A DNA stretch of 64,000 nt from contig NZ_JNXT01000001.1 in the NCBI RefSeq assembly GCF_000716675.1, forward strand, positions 306,597-370,596, given 5' to 3'. Made by a program: the position numbers and the translations under genes. The notes beneath the pieces are model-generated. The model was not told the DNA's origin, ran no database searches, and saw only the letters and a program-made list of their open reading frames with translations. Shown here one piece after another: positions 1 through 8,523 of this stretch. This stretch comes from Streptomyces alboflavus. Lineage in GTDB: Bacteria > Actinomycetota > Actinomycetes > Streptomycetales > Streptomycetaceae. Position 1 is the stretch's first letter. Each line of letters starts with the position of its first letter.

Positions 1-690
1 GCGGCGACGGGGAGTTGGCTGACGGGGGAGTCGGACGCGGCGGGCGGCTCGCGGAACGCGTACGTCGAGGCGGGGGAGCTGTGGCACAGCGTGCCCGTCG
101 ACGAACTGTTCCCGCCCTCGATCAAGGGCGAGGGCGCGGGCCCCGGCGGCGCCGACCGCACCTGGAACCGCGTCGCCGTCGCCCCCGACAGCACCTGCAA
201 GGACGCCTTCGACCCCCTGCTCCGCAAGGCCCTCGCCCCTGCGGGCTGCCTGCGCCTGCTGCGCGCCACGTACGCGGACGCGACCCGCAGCCACGTCACC
301 ACCGTCGGCCTGCTGTTCACGAAGGCGGACGCCGAGGCGATGCGGGCCCTGCGCACCCGGTTCACCGAGGAAGGCCTCGACTCCCGGCCGGACCTGATGC
401 CCCGTCCGTACGCGGCCAAGGGCACCCTGGCCGCCGGCTTCGGCGACCTCCAGCGCGCCACCTGGACCCTGTCCGTCCTGCCCGACGCCCCCGTCGTCGC
501 CTACGCCGTCTCCGGCTTCGCCGACGGCCGCGCCGTCACCGACCCGGAACCCGCCGCCGAGGCCATGAAGGCGGACGCCACCTCCGCCCCCGGCCAGGCG
601 GGGCTCGGCAACGACGCGAAGGGCATCGCCGACCGCGTCGAGCGAGGCCTGCGCAAGACCGTCACCGCGGCCACGGAGAAGTCCTCATGA
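1..690 (+). CDS. Type VII secretion-associated hypothetical protein (5' end missing)
   Basis: An open frame with Streptomyces-like codon use runs from the window edge to a TGA at 688-690, so only the C-terminal 229 residues are visible. I recognise no catalytic motif. The visible part contains two Cys residues and moderately charged, soluble-looking sequence with no obvious membrane segment, which would fit the extracytoplasmic part of a lipoprotein or secreted protein whose signal lies outside the window. Its stop overlaps the start of the mycosin gene by 4 nt (ATGA), so the two are almost certainly co-translated. That coupling is the main reason for linking it to type VII (ESX/WXG100) secretion; the function is unknown. 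Confidence 0.7.
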   Translation, partial: AATGSWLTGESDAAGGSRNAYVEAGELWHSVPVDELFPPSIKGEGAGPGGADRTWNRVAVAPDSTCKDAFDPLLRKALAPAGCLRLLRATYADATRSHVTTVGLLFTKADAEAMRALRTRFTEEGLDSRPDLMPRPYAAKGTLAAGFGDLQRATWTLSVLPDAPVVAYAVSGFADGRAVTDPEPAAEAMKADATSAPGQAGLGNDAKGIADRVERGLRKTVTAATEKSS

Positions 691-1862
691 CCCTGCGCGT
701 ACTGCGCATTGCGGCGGTCACCGCCCTCGCCACCACCTGCGTGCTGCTGCCCGCCACCGGCACCGCGTACGCCGACGACGGCATCCGCGCCCAGCAGTGG
801 GCCCTCGACGTGATGCGCACCGACGAGGCCTGGCGCACCACCAAGGGCGAGGGCGTCACCGTCGCCGTGCTCGACACCGGTGTGGACGCCTCCCACCCCG
901 ACCTCGTCGGCAACGTCCTGACCGGCAAGGACATGGTCGGCTTCGGGGCCCGCCGCGGCGACAGGTCCTGGGCCCGGCACGGCACCGCCATGGCCGGGAT
1001 CGTCGCCGGTCACGGGCACGGCGCGGGCCGCCGCGACGGTGTGCTCGGCATCGCCCCCGAAGCCCGGATCCTGCCGGTCCGGGTGATCCTCGAAGACGGC
1101 GACCCCGCCCGCAAGAAGGCCCGCTCCACCCGCGGCAACGCCCTCGCCGAAGGCATCCGCTGGGCCGCCGACCACGGCGCCGACGTCATCAACCTCTCCC
1201 TCGGCGACGACTCCAAGTCCGCCCACCCGGAGCCGACGGAGGACGCCGCCGTCCAGTACGCGCTGCGCAAGGGCGCCGTCGTCGTCGCCTCGGCGGGCAA
1301 CGGCGGCGAACGCGGCGACCACATCTCGTACCCCGCCGCCTACCCCGGCGTCATCGCCGCCACCGCCGTCGACAGCAACGGCGTGCGCGCCCCCTTCTCC
1401 ACCCGCCGCTGGTACGCCACCGTCGCCGCGCCCGGCGACGACGTCGTGATCGCCGACCCCAACCGCAGGTACTACGAGGGCTGGGGCACCAGCGCCGCGG
1501 CCGCGTTCGTCTCCGGCGCCGTCGCCCTCATCCGCGCCGCCCACCCCGGCCTCGGCCCCGCCGAGATCAAGAAGCTCCTGCGGGACACCGCACGCGACAC
1601 CCCGGCCGGCGGCCGCGACGACTCCCGCGGCTTCGGCCTCATCGACCCGGTCGCCGCCCTCGCCCGCGCCGACAGGATCAAGCCCCAGTCCCTGCGGACG
1701 ACGGCCCGCACCGACAAGTACTTCGGCCCCGGCCCGGACAAGGCGCCCGCGGACGAAGGACCCGCGGGCTGGGTCGGCCCCCTGGCCGGAGGCCTCGGAG
1801 TGGCCCTGCTGGCGGCGGGCGTGTGGCTCTGGCGGGGGCGGGCGGCTTCGGCACGCCGGTAG
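687..1862 (+). CDS. mycP: Mycosin: type VII secretion-associated subtilisin-like serine protease
   Basis: The 391-residue protein has a signal peptide (about residues 1-29, ending near AYA), a subtilase (S8) domain and a C-terminal membrane anchor (about 363-384) followed by a short basic tail. The catalytic triad is visible: Asp63 in VLDTGVD, His98 in RHGTAMAG and Ser269 in GTSAAAAF, with the oxyanion Asn205 in ASAGNGG. The signal peptide, S8 domain and C-terminal anchor in this order match membrane mycosins, which stabilise ESX/type VII secretion machines and process their substrates outside the membrane. The ATG start overlaps the upstream stop by 4 nt. A generic S8 protease is possible, but the anchor favours mycosin. 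Confidence 0.88.
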   Translation: MTLRVLRIAAVTALATTCVLLPATGTAYADDGIRAQQWALDVMRTDEAWRTTKGEGVTVAVLDTGVDASHPDLVGNVLTGKDMVGFGARRGDRSWARHGTAMAGIVAGHGHGAGRRDGVLGIAPEARILPVRVILEDGDPARKKARSTRGNALAEGIRWAADHGADVINLSLGDDSKSAHPEPTEDAAVQYALRKGAVVVASAGNGGERGDHISYPAAYPGVIAATAVDSNGVRAPFSTRRWYATVAAPGDDVVIADPNRRYYEGWGTSAAAAFVSGAVALIRAAHPGLGPAEIKKLLRDTARDTPAGGRDDSRGFGLIDPVAALARADRIKPQSLRTTARTDKYFGPGPDKAPADEGPAGWVGPLAGGLGVALLAAGVWLWRGRAASARR

Positions 1863-1881
1863 GGCGGGTGCTGTCAGGCGC

Positions 1882-1921
1882 GGGTGGCCTCGTGTGCCGG
1901 TGGGTGGCCTCGTGTGCCGGT
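1882..1921. repeat. Tandem direct repeat, two 20-bp units
   Basis: Two identical adjacent copies of GGGTGGCCTCGTGTGCCGGT (1882-1901 and 1902-1921) lie just downstream of the mycosin stop. They look like a local slippage duplication and carry no recognisable signal. Confidence 0.8.
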
Positions 1922-1975
1922 GCGGGAGCCCGGTGGCGCGGGAGGGCGGCCCGCGAGCGCCGTCCCACGGCGGGC

Positions 1976-1987
1976 TAGGGTCGGACC
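1976..1987 (+). promoter_or_regulatory. -10 element TAGGGT six bases before the sseB-like GTG start
   Basis: TAGGGT at 1976-1981 is followed by six bases and then the GTG start at 1988. No Shine-Dalgarno sequence can fit in this gap, so the transcript is probably leaderless, an arrangement common in actinobacteria. No convincing -35 hexamer is seen. Confidence 0.55.
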
Positions 1988-2713
1988 GTGGCGAACAAGA
2001 ACATTCCCGACTCCCCCTTCTCCGACGACGACGGGTCGCCCGACCCCGCGCTGCGGGCGGCGCTCGGTGCCTGGGCCGAGGACCGGACCGCCCACGGGCC
2101 CGTGCTCGCGGCGCTCGCGGAGGCCCGGCTCCTCGTGCCTGTCGTCGCCGTGCTCGGTGAAGTAGAGGAGGACGAGAACGGACTGCGGCGCGAGAAGACC
2201 AGCGACATGGCCGTGCCCACCCTCAAGGCGGGCCACCGCACCGCCCTGCCCGCCTTCACCTCCACCGAGGCCCTGGCCCTGTGGGACCCCGAGGCCCGCC
2301 CCGTCGCCGTACCGCTGCACCAGGCGCTCCAGGCCGCCGCGCACGAGAAGGCCGACACGATCGTGCTCGACCTCGCGGGCCCCGTCCCGTACGAGCTGAA
2401 CCGGCCCGCCCTGATCGCCCTCGCCGAGGGCCGCCGCAGCACCGACGCGCTCACGGACCCGGCCGTCGTCGACGCGGTGCGGGCCGTCGTCGCCGCCGAG
2501 CCCGCCGTGCTCCGCGCCCACCTCGGCCCCGGCACGGCCGACGGCACCCTCGCCCTGGTCCTCGACCCCACCGCCCCGCAGGCCGCCGCCCAGCGCGTCG
2601 CCGAAGCGCTCGCGGCCGACGAAACGCTGAGGGCCCGCCTGGTGCGCGGCCTCGACCTGGCACTCCTGCCGACCGAGGCGACGCCACCGGGCGAGCCGCT
2701 CTACGTACGCTGA
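1988..2713 (+). CDS. SseB-family protein
   Basis: This 241-residue cytoplasmic protein shows the pattern of the SseB N-terminal domain: an acidic N-terminus, LLVPVVAVLGEVE near residues 50-60, then a PAFTSTEALALWDPEARPVA segment near residues 85-105. SseB (enhanced serine sensitivity B) domains are widespread in streptomycetes and often lie near type VII secretion or translation genes; their biochemical role is not settled. GTG is chosen as the start because it sits directly behind a TAGGGT -10 element, implying a leaderless mRNA. It is transcribed independently of the mycosin gene, from which a 125-bp gap separates it. Confidence 0.75.
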   Translation: MANKNIPDSPFSDDDGSPDPALRAALGAWAEDRTAHGPVLAALAEARLLVPVVAVLGEVEEDENGLRREKTSDMAVPTLKAGHRTALPAFTSTEALALWDPEARPVAVPLHQALQAAAHEKADTIVLDLAGPVPYELNRPALIALAEGRRSTDALTDPAVVDAVRAVVAAEPAVLRAHLGPGTADGTLALVLDPTAPQAAAQRVAEALAADETLRARLVRGLDLALLPTEATPPGEPLYVR

Positions 2714-2759
2714 CGCGTGCGTGCCTTCCTGCTCTGACGTGCGCGCGGTCCTGCGGGCG

Positions 2760-3146
2760 TCAGCCGAAGACGGGACCCGTGTACTTCTCGCCGGGACCCT
2801 GACCGGGCTCGTCCGGCACCAGGGACGCCTCGCGGAACGCCAGCTGCAGCGACTTCAGGCCGTCCCGCAGCGGCGCCGCGTGGAAGGAGCTGATCTCCGT
2901 CGCGCTCGCGTCCATCAGACCGGCGAGCGCCTGGATCAGCTTGCGGGCCTCGTCCAGGTCCTTGTGGGCCTCGCCCTCCTCGGCGAGGCCCAGGTTCACC
3001 GCCGCCGCGCTCATCAGGTGCACCGCGACCGTCGTGATCACCTCGACCGCGGGAACGTCCGCGATGTCGCGGGTCATGGCGTCGAAGCCGGGGCTCTGGG
3101 GTGCGTCGTGGGGGGCGGGGGTCGCCGCGGGACTCGTGTCACTCAT
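2760..3146 (-). CDS. DUF1844 domain-containing protein
   Basis: A small soluble, mostly helical protein of 128 residues. Its central part matches DUF1844: VEVITTVAVHLMSAAAVNLG followed by a helix with ARKLIQALAGLMDA. The function is unknown; the family is consistently found beside infC in streptomycetes, as here, on the opposite strand. The ATG at 3146 (MSDTS) is preferred over an in-frame GTG three codons upstream. It lies seven bases behind a reverse-strand TAGGGT (3154-3159), which suggests a leaderless or very short-leader transcript, although the intervening GAGGGG could also act as a ribosome site. Confidence 0.8.
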   Translation of the reverse strand: MSDTSPAATPAPHDAPQSPGFDAMTRDIADVPAVEVITTVAVHLMSAAAVNLGLAEEGEAHKDLDEARKLIQALAGLMDASATEISSFHAAPLRDGLKSLQLAFREASLVPDEPGQGPGEKYTGPVFG

Positions 3147-3176
3147 GCCCCTCACCCTAGAGCCGCGTCCCGGCGG

Positions 3177-3206
3177 TTAGCCCCACCCCCCGGGACCTGC
3201 TAACCT
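3177..3206 (+). promoter_or_regulatory. Candidate promoter of the infC operon
   Basis: TTAGCC (3177-3182) and TAACCT (3201-3206) are 18 bp apart, a reasonable housekeeping-type promoter for Streptomyces. It would give a leader of about 290 nt before infC, divergent from the DUF1844 gene. Assigned by eye only. Confidence 0.4.
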
Positions 3207-3505
3207 TGTGTAACGACCGGCTGGACACCCGCGTGCCAACGCAAGCGTCCGGCCCACAAGTGGAGGCTCCGATCTCCCACCTGGCCGCTCCATGGAGCGG
3301 CGGGTCACCGGTCAGGCGGACACCGCGCAGCGCGTGATGCACCGCCCGATGCGCCCCGTGATCACCACGGAGGTGCTCCGGTATTCGTTGGAGCCCCTTC
3401 TGTGATCAGTCGGGGCATTTTTTGTGTTCCGGCGCGGTTGGTCGAGAAAACAGACGTAACGCGGCTGTCCGCCAGACGGTCGCGTGGTGCTACCGAGGAG
3501 GATCC
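3207..3505 (+). promoter_or_regulatory. Long infC leader with attenuator-like terminator
   Basis: About 300 nt of leader contains several short hairpins and one classic intrinsic terminator at 3393-3423. The outer stem is GCCCC/GGGGC (3393-3397 with 3412-3416), the inner stem CTG/CAG with a TGAT loop, then A and six T. A T-tract like this is rare in such GC-rich DNA. Upstream, 3353-3365 (GCCCC then GTGATCAC) can pair with the 3' half of the terminator (3402-3416), so alternative foldings are possible. infC-rpmI-rplT leaders are autoregulated by L20 or IF3 in other bacteria; whether that holds here is inference. Confidence 0.6.
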
Positions 3506-4165
3506 ATCAGCGCCGAGCCCCGCATCAACGACCGGATTCGCGTTCCCGAGGTGCGACTTGTCGGTCCCAGCGGCGAGCAGGTCGGGATTGTCCCGCTTGC
3601 CAAGGCCCTGGAGCTTGCGCAGGAGTACGACCTGGACCTGGTCGAGGTCGCGGCGAACGCCCGTCCGCCCGTGTGCAAGCTCATGGACTACGGGAAGTTC
3701 AAGTACGAGTCGGCCATGAAGGCCCGTGAGGCGCGCAAGAACCAGGCGCACACGGTCATCAAGGAGATGAAGCTCCGGCCGAAGATCGACCCGCACGACT
3801 ACGACACCAAGAAGGGTCACGTCGTCCGGTTCCTCAAGCAGGGCGACAAGGTCAAGATCACGATCATGTTCCGTGGTCGCGAGCAGTCCCGTCCGGAGCT
3901 CGGCTTCCGGCTGCTGCAGCGGCTCGCGGAGGACGTCCAGGAGCTCGGGTTCATCGAGTCGAACCCGAAGCAGGACGGCCGAAACATGATCATGGTCCTC
4001 GGTCCGCACAAGAAGAAGACCGAGGCGATGGCCGAGGCCCGTGAGGCCCAGGCGGCTCGCAAGGCGGACGCGAAGGCCAACCCCGGCAAGTCGCAGAACG
4101 CCGCCGAGGAGGAGCTTTCCGAAGCCCCCGCCGAGGCCCCGGCCGAGGCTCCCGCCGAGGCCTGA
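3506..4165 (+). CDS. infC: Translation initiation factor IF-3
   Basis: IF3 binds the 30S subunit, prevents premature 50S joining and proofreads start-codon and initiator-tRNA selection. The N-domain begins [19 protein letters not shown] and the C-domain carries [18 protein letters not shown] and [13 protein letters not shown]. The C-terminus extends into an Ala/Pro/Glu tail with an APAE repeat. No ATG, GTG or TTG stands at the conserved N-terminus. The only well-placed codon after the strong GAGGAGG site (3495-3501) is ATC at 3506, parallel to the AUU start of E. coli infC that IF3 uses for autoregulation. From ATC the product is 219 aa. The gene opens the infC-rpmI-rplT operon. Confidence 0.93.
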   Translation: MSAEPRINDRIRVPEVRLVGPSGEQVGIVPLAKALELAQEYDLDLVEVAANARPPVCKLMDYGKFKYESAMKAREARKNQAHTVIKEMKLRPKIDPHDYDTKKGHVVRFLKQGDKVKITIMFRGREQSRPELGFRLLQRLAEDVQELGFIESNPKQDGRNMIMVLGPHKKKTEAMAEAREAQAARKADAKANPGKSQNAAEEELSEAPAEAPAEAPAEA

Positions 4166-4271
4166 TCCCCGGACGCGAGTCCAGGGATCGCCAATCGAAC
4201 ACATGACGCTCCGGGATGCCCGGTCTCACGACCGGGCATCGGAGTGCCACTGACGAGGAGAGAACGGCGCT

Positions 4272-4466
4272 ATGCCGAAGAACAAGACGCACAGCGGTGC
4301 CAAGAAGCGCTTCAAGGTCACCGGCTCCGGCAAGGTGCTCCGCGAGCGCGCCGGCAAGCGCCACCTGCTCGAGCACAAGTCGTCCCGCCTGACGCGCCGC
4401 CTCAGCGGCAACGCCGAGATGGCCCCGGGTGACACCGCCAAGATCAAGAAGATGCTGGGCATCTGA
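4272..4466 (+). CDS. rpmI: 50S ribosomal protein L35
   Basis: A 64-residue basic protein beginning [20 protein letters not shown] with the conserved [10 protein letters not shown] segment, of standard L35 length. It is a structural protein of the large subunit. It lies 106 nt behind infC with a GAGGAGAG ribosome site and is the second gene of the infC-rpmI-rplT operon. Confidence 0.97.
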   Translation: MPKNKTHSGAKKRFKVTGSGKVLRERAGKRHLLEHKSSRLTRRLSGNAEMAPGDTAKIKKMLGI

Positions 4467-4570
4467 TCGATCTCGCGCCTCCGGCGACGGGGGCTTCCGG
4501 CAAGGACCGGGACCAATTCGTTTCCGGGCCGTGTGACGACCACCACGGCCCCGCTACAAGGAGTTAACAA

Positions 4571-4954
4571 GTGGCACGCGTCAAGCGGGCAGTCAACGCC
4601 CACAAGAAGCGTCGGGCGATCCTCGAAGCGGCCAGCGGCTACCGCGGCCAGCGTTCGCGCCTGTACCGCAAGGCGAAGGAGCAGGTCACCCACTCCCTCG
4701 TCTACAACTACAACGACCGCAAGAAGCGCAAGGGCGACTTCCGTCAGCTGTGGATCCAGCGCATCAACGCCGCTGCCCGCGCCAACGGCATCACCTACAA
4801 CCGCTTCATCCAGGGTCTGAAGGCCGCCAACATCGAGGTGGACCGCAAGATCCTCGCCGAGCTGGCCGTGAACGACGCCAACGCGTTCGCCGCGCTGGTC
4901 GAGGTCGCGCAGAAGGCCCTGCCGTCCGACGTCAACGCCCCCAAGGCCGCGTGA
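4571..4954 (+). CDS. rplT: 50S ribosomal protein L20
   Basis: A 127-residue protein with the L20 signature: [20 protein letters not shown] at the N-terminus, then [17 protein letters not shown] and [16 protein letters not shown]. It binds 23S rRNA early in 50S assembly and represses its own operon in some bacteria. GTG start with an AAGGAG site six bases upstream. It is the last gene of the operon, followed at once by a strong terminator. Confidence 0.97.
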   Translation: MARVKRAVNAHKKRRAILEAASGYRGQRSRLYRKAKEQVTHSLVYNYNDRKKRKGDFRQLWIQRINAAARANGITYNRFIQGLKAANIEVDRKILAELAVNDANAFAALVEVAQKALPSDVNAPKAA

Positions 4955-4975
4955 CGTTGCACTGAGCTTGAGCCG

Positions 4976-5014
4976 TGAGTGGACCCGCAGGCCGTGTGCC
5001 TGCGGGTCCACTCA
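4976..5014 (+). terminator. Terminator of the infC-rpmI-rplT operon
   Basis: A perfect 17-bp stem (TGAGTGGACCCGCAGGC at 4976-4992 with its complement at 4998-5014) closes a 5-nt loop (CGTGT). It lies 21 nt past the rplT stop. There is no T-tract, as is usual for Streptomyces terminators. Confidence 0.85.
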
Positions 5015-5130
5015 TGTTCGGTTCGAGGTTGGTCCGGCACCGCCGAAGAGCGATCATGTGGCTGAGCGCCGTCGCGGCGGACAAGAACTTCAGCACCCTC
5101 CGGCCCCTACGTACACCTGAAAGCGACCCG

Positions 5131-5988
5131 ATGGCACACGGTCCCGAACTGATCTCCCCGCGGTCCCCGCGCGTCAGCGCCGCGCGGCGGCTCGCCAAGC
5201 GGAACTTCCGCGGCAAGGAACGGCTGTTCCTCGCCGAGGGGCCGCAGGCCGTACGGGAGGCCGCCGGGCACCGCGGGAACGGGCGGGCCACGCTCGTGGA
5301 GCTGTTCGCGACCGTCGAGGCCGCCGAGCGGTACGCGGACATCGTCGGCGCCGCCCGGGACGCCGGGGCGAACGTGCACCTGGCCGACGAGAGCGTCATC
5401 GCCGACATCTCCACCACCGTCACCCCGCAGGGCCTGGTCGGGGTGTGCCGGTTCCTCGACGTGCCCCTCGCGGAGATCCTCGCCGGGCGGCCCAAGCTCG
5501 TCGCCGTGCTCGCCCACGTCCGCGACCCCGGCAACGCCGGGACCGTGCTGCGCTGCGCCGACGCCGCGGGCGCCGAGGCCGTGATCCTCACCGACGCCTC
5601 CGTCGACCTCTACAACCCCAAGGCCGTGCGCGCCTCGGTCGGCTCGCACTTCCATCTGCCGGTGGCCGTGGGCGTGCCCGTCGAGGAGGCCGTACGCGGC
5701 CTGAAGGGCGCGGGCGTACGCGTGCTCGCCGCCGACGGGGCCGGGGCCGACGACCTGGACGCCGAGCTGGACCAGGGCACCATGGGCACCGAGACCGCGT
5801 GGATCTTCGGCAACGAGGCCTGGGGTCTGCCGGAGGAGACCCGCGCACTCGCCGACGCGGTGGTGCGCGTTCCGATCCACGGAAGCGCCGAGAGCTTGAA
5901 CCTCGCGACGGCGGCAGCCGTATGCCTCTATGCGTCCGCCCGTGCACAGCGTGCCGCCGGAGGGTGCCGCTCCGTCACCCCCGGCTAG
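5131..5988 (+). CDS. SpoU/TrmH-family RNA 2'-O-methyltransferase
   Basis: A 285-residue SPOUT-class methyltransferase that transfers a methyl group from SAM to a ribose 2'-OH in rRNA or tRNA. It has an N-terminal RNA-binding substrate domain (about 1-100, KRNFRGKERLFLAEGPQAV) and the knotted SpoU domain with its three motifs: VRDPGNAGTVLRCADAAGA, FGNEAWGLPEE and PIHGSAESLNLATAAAVCLY. The frame stays open upstream, but that part covers the rplT terminator. ATG 5131 puts the family N-terminus in place; ATG 5056 is an alternative. The target nucleotide cannot be told from sequence. Standard neighbour of rplT in streptomycetes. Confidence 0.88.
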   Translation: MAHGPELISPRSPRVSAARRLAKRNFRGKERLFLAEGPQAVREAAGHRGNGRATLVELFATVEAAERYADIVGAARDAGANVHLADESVIADISTTVTPQGLVGVCRFLDVPLAEILAGRPKLVAVLAHVRDPGNAGTVLRCADAAGAEAVILTDASVDLYNPKAVRASVGSHFHLPVAVGVPVEEAVRGLKGAGVRVLAADGAGADDLDAELDQGTMGTETAWIFGNEAWGLPEETRALADAVVRVPIHGSAESLNLATAAAVCLYASARAQRAAGGCRSVTPG

Positions 5989-6045
5989 TAGTGTGTCGGG
6001 CTCACAGGCCCATTGCGCCGGTTCCGAGAGGCGGGGATACGGGGA

Positions 6046-7194
6046 ATGACTGTCGGCACGAGCAGACCACCGGGAGTGCGGGACATCCTGTGCCCTCCCG
6101 CGGGCCAGTCGGGCCAGGCGGCGCCGGGCCCCGGCGAGCTCGGCATCGACCCGGACGACCTGCCCGACGGCCTTGTCGTCGCCGACGAGACGGGGCGCGT
6201 GATCTGCTTCAACGCCGCAGCGGCCCGCATCACCGCCGTCCGCGCCGGCGACGCCATGGGCGCCCCCATCGAGCGCGCCCTGCCCCTGGAGGACCTCGAA
6301 GGGCGCCGCTGGTGGCAGCTCACCGACCCCTACGGCGGCCTCGCCACGCGGGTCGCCCAGCCCGAGCGGAACCTGCTGCTCCCCGGCGGCCGTGAAGTCC
6401 TCGTGTCCGCGCGGTACGTACGGACGCGTCCCACCGGACCGCTGCGCCGCCTCGTCGTCACCCTGCGCGACACCGAGGCCCGCCGCCGCACCGAGCGCAG
6501 CCACGCCGAGCTGATCGCCACCGTCGCCCACGAACTGCGCTCCCCGCTGACGTCCGTCAAGGGCTTCACGGCGACGCTGCTCGCCAAGTGGGAGCGGTTC
6601 ACCGACGACCAGAAGAAGCTGATGCTGGAGACGGTCGACGCCGACGCCAACCGCGTCACACGGCTGATCGCCGAACTGCTCGACATCTCCCGGATCGACT
6701 CCGGGCGCCTCGAACTGCGGCGCCAGCCCGTCGACATCGGCGCGGCCGTCGGGCGGCACATCCAGGCCCACGTCGCCGCCGGGCAGGAGGCGGACCGCTT
6801 CCTGGTGCGCATACAGCAACCGCTGCCCGACCTCTGGGCCGATCCGGACAAGATCGATCAGGTACTGAGCAACCTGCTGGAAAATGCGGTGCGGCACGGT
6901 GAGGGAACGGTCACCATTGATGTGGCGCCCTCGCCCTCCCTGCGGGTGCGGGGGGCAGCCGACACCGCGGTCACCGTCAGCGACGAGGGCTCCGGCATTC
7001 CGGAGGAGTCCATGGGCCGCGTCTTCACCCGCTTCTGGCGGGGCAGCAAACGCGGCGGGACGGGACTGGGGTTGTACATCGTGAAGGGCATCGTCGAAGC
7101 GCACGGCGGCACGATCACCGTGGGCCGCGCGGTCGGCGGCGGCGCCCGGTTCCGATTTACGTTGCCCGTGGGGGCCCCGGCGTATCTCCAGTGA
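6046..7194 (+). CDS. Cytosolic PAS-domain sensor histidine kinase
   Basis: A 382-residue kinase without membrane segments. A PAS domain (about 35-110, beginning DLPDGLVVADETGRVICFNA) precedes the HisKA helix, where His162 in VAHELRSPLTS is the autophosphorylation site. The HATPase core follows, with NLLENAVRHG (N box), DEGSGIP (G1) and GTGLGLYIVK (G2), so it should be catalytically active. No response regulator gene is adjacent, so its partner is encoded elsewhere. It lies between the rRNA methyltransferase and pheS. ATG 6046 is preferred over an upstream TTG because a GGGGA sequence directly precedes it. The signal is unknown, presumably cytoplasmic. Confidence 0.88.
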   Translation: MTVGTSRPPGVRDILCPPAGQSGQAAPGPGELGIDPDDLPDGLVVADETGRVICFNAAAARITAVRAGDAMGAPIERALPLEDLEGRRWWQLTDPYGGLATRVAQPERNLLLPGGREVLVSARYVRTRPTGPLRRLVVTLRDTEARRRTERSHAELIATVAHELRSPLTSVKGFTATLLAKWERFTDDQKKLMLETVDADANRVTRLIAELLDISRIDSGRLELRRQPVDIGAAVGRHIQAHVAAGQEADRFLVRIQQPLPDLWADPDKIDQVLSNLLENAVRHGEGTVTIDVAPSPSLRVRGAADTAVTVSDEGSGIPEESMGRVFTRFWRGSKRGGTGLGLYIVKGIVEAHGGTITVGRAVGGGARFRFTLPVGAPAYLQ

Positions 7195-8522
<1,328 letters not shown>

Positions 8523-8523
<1 letters not shown>

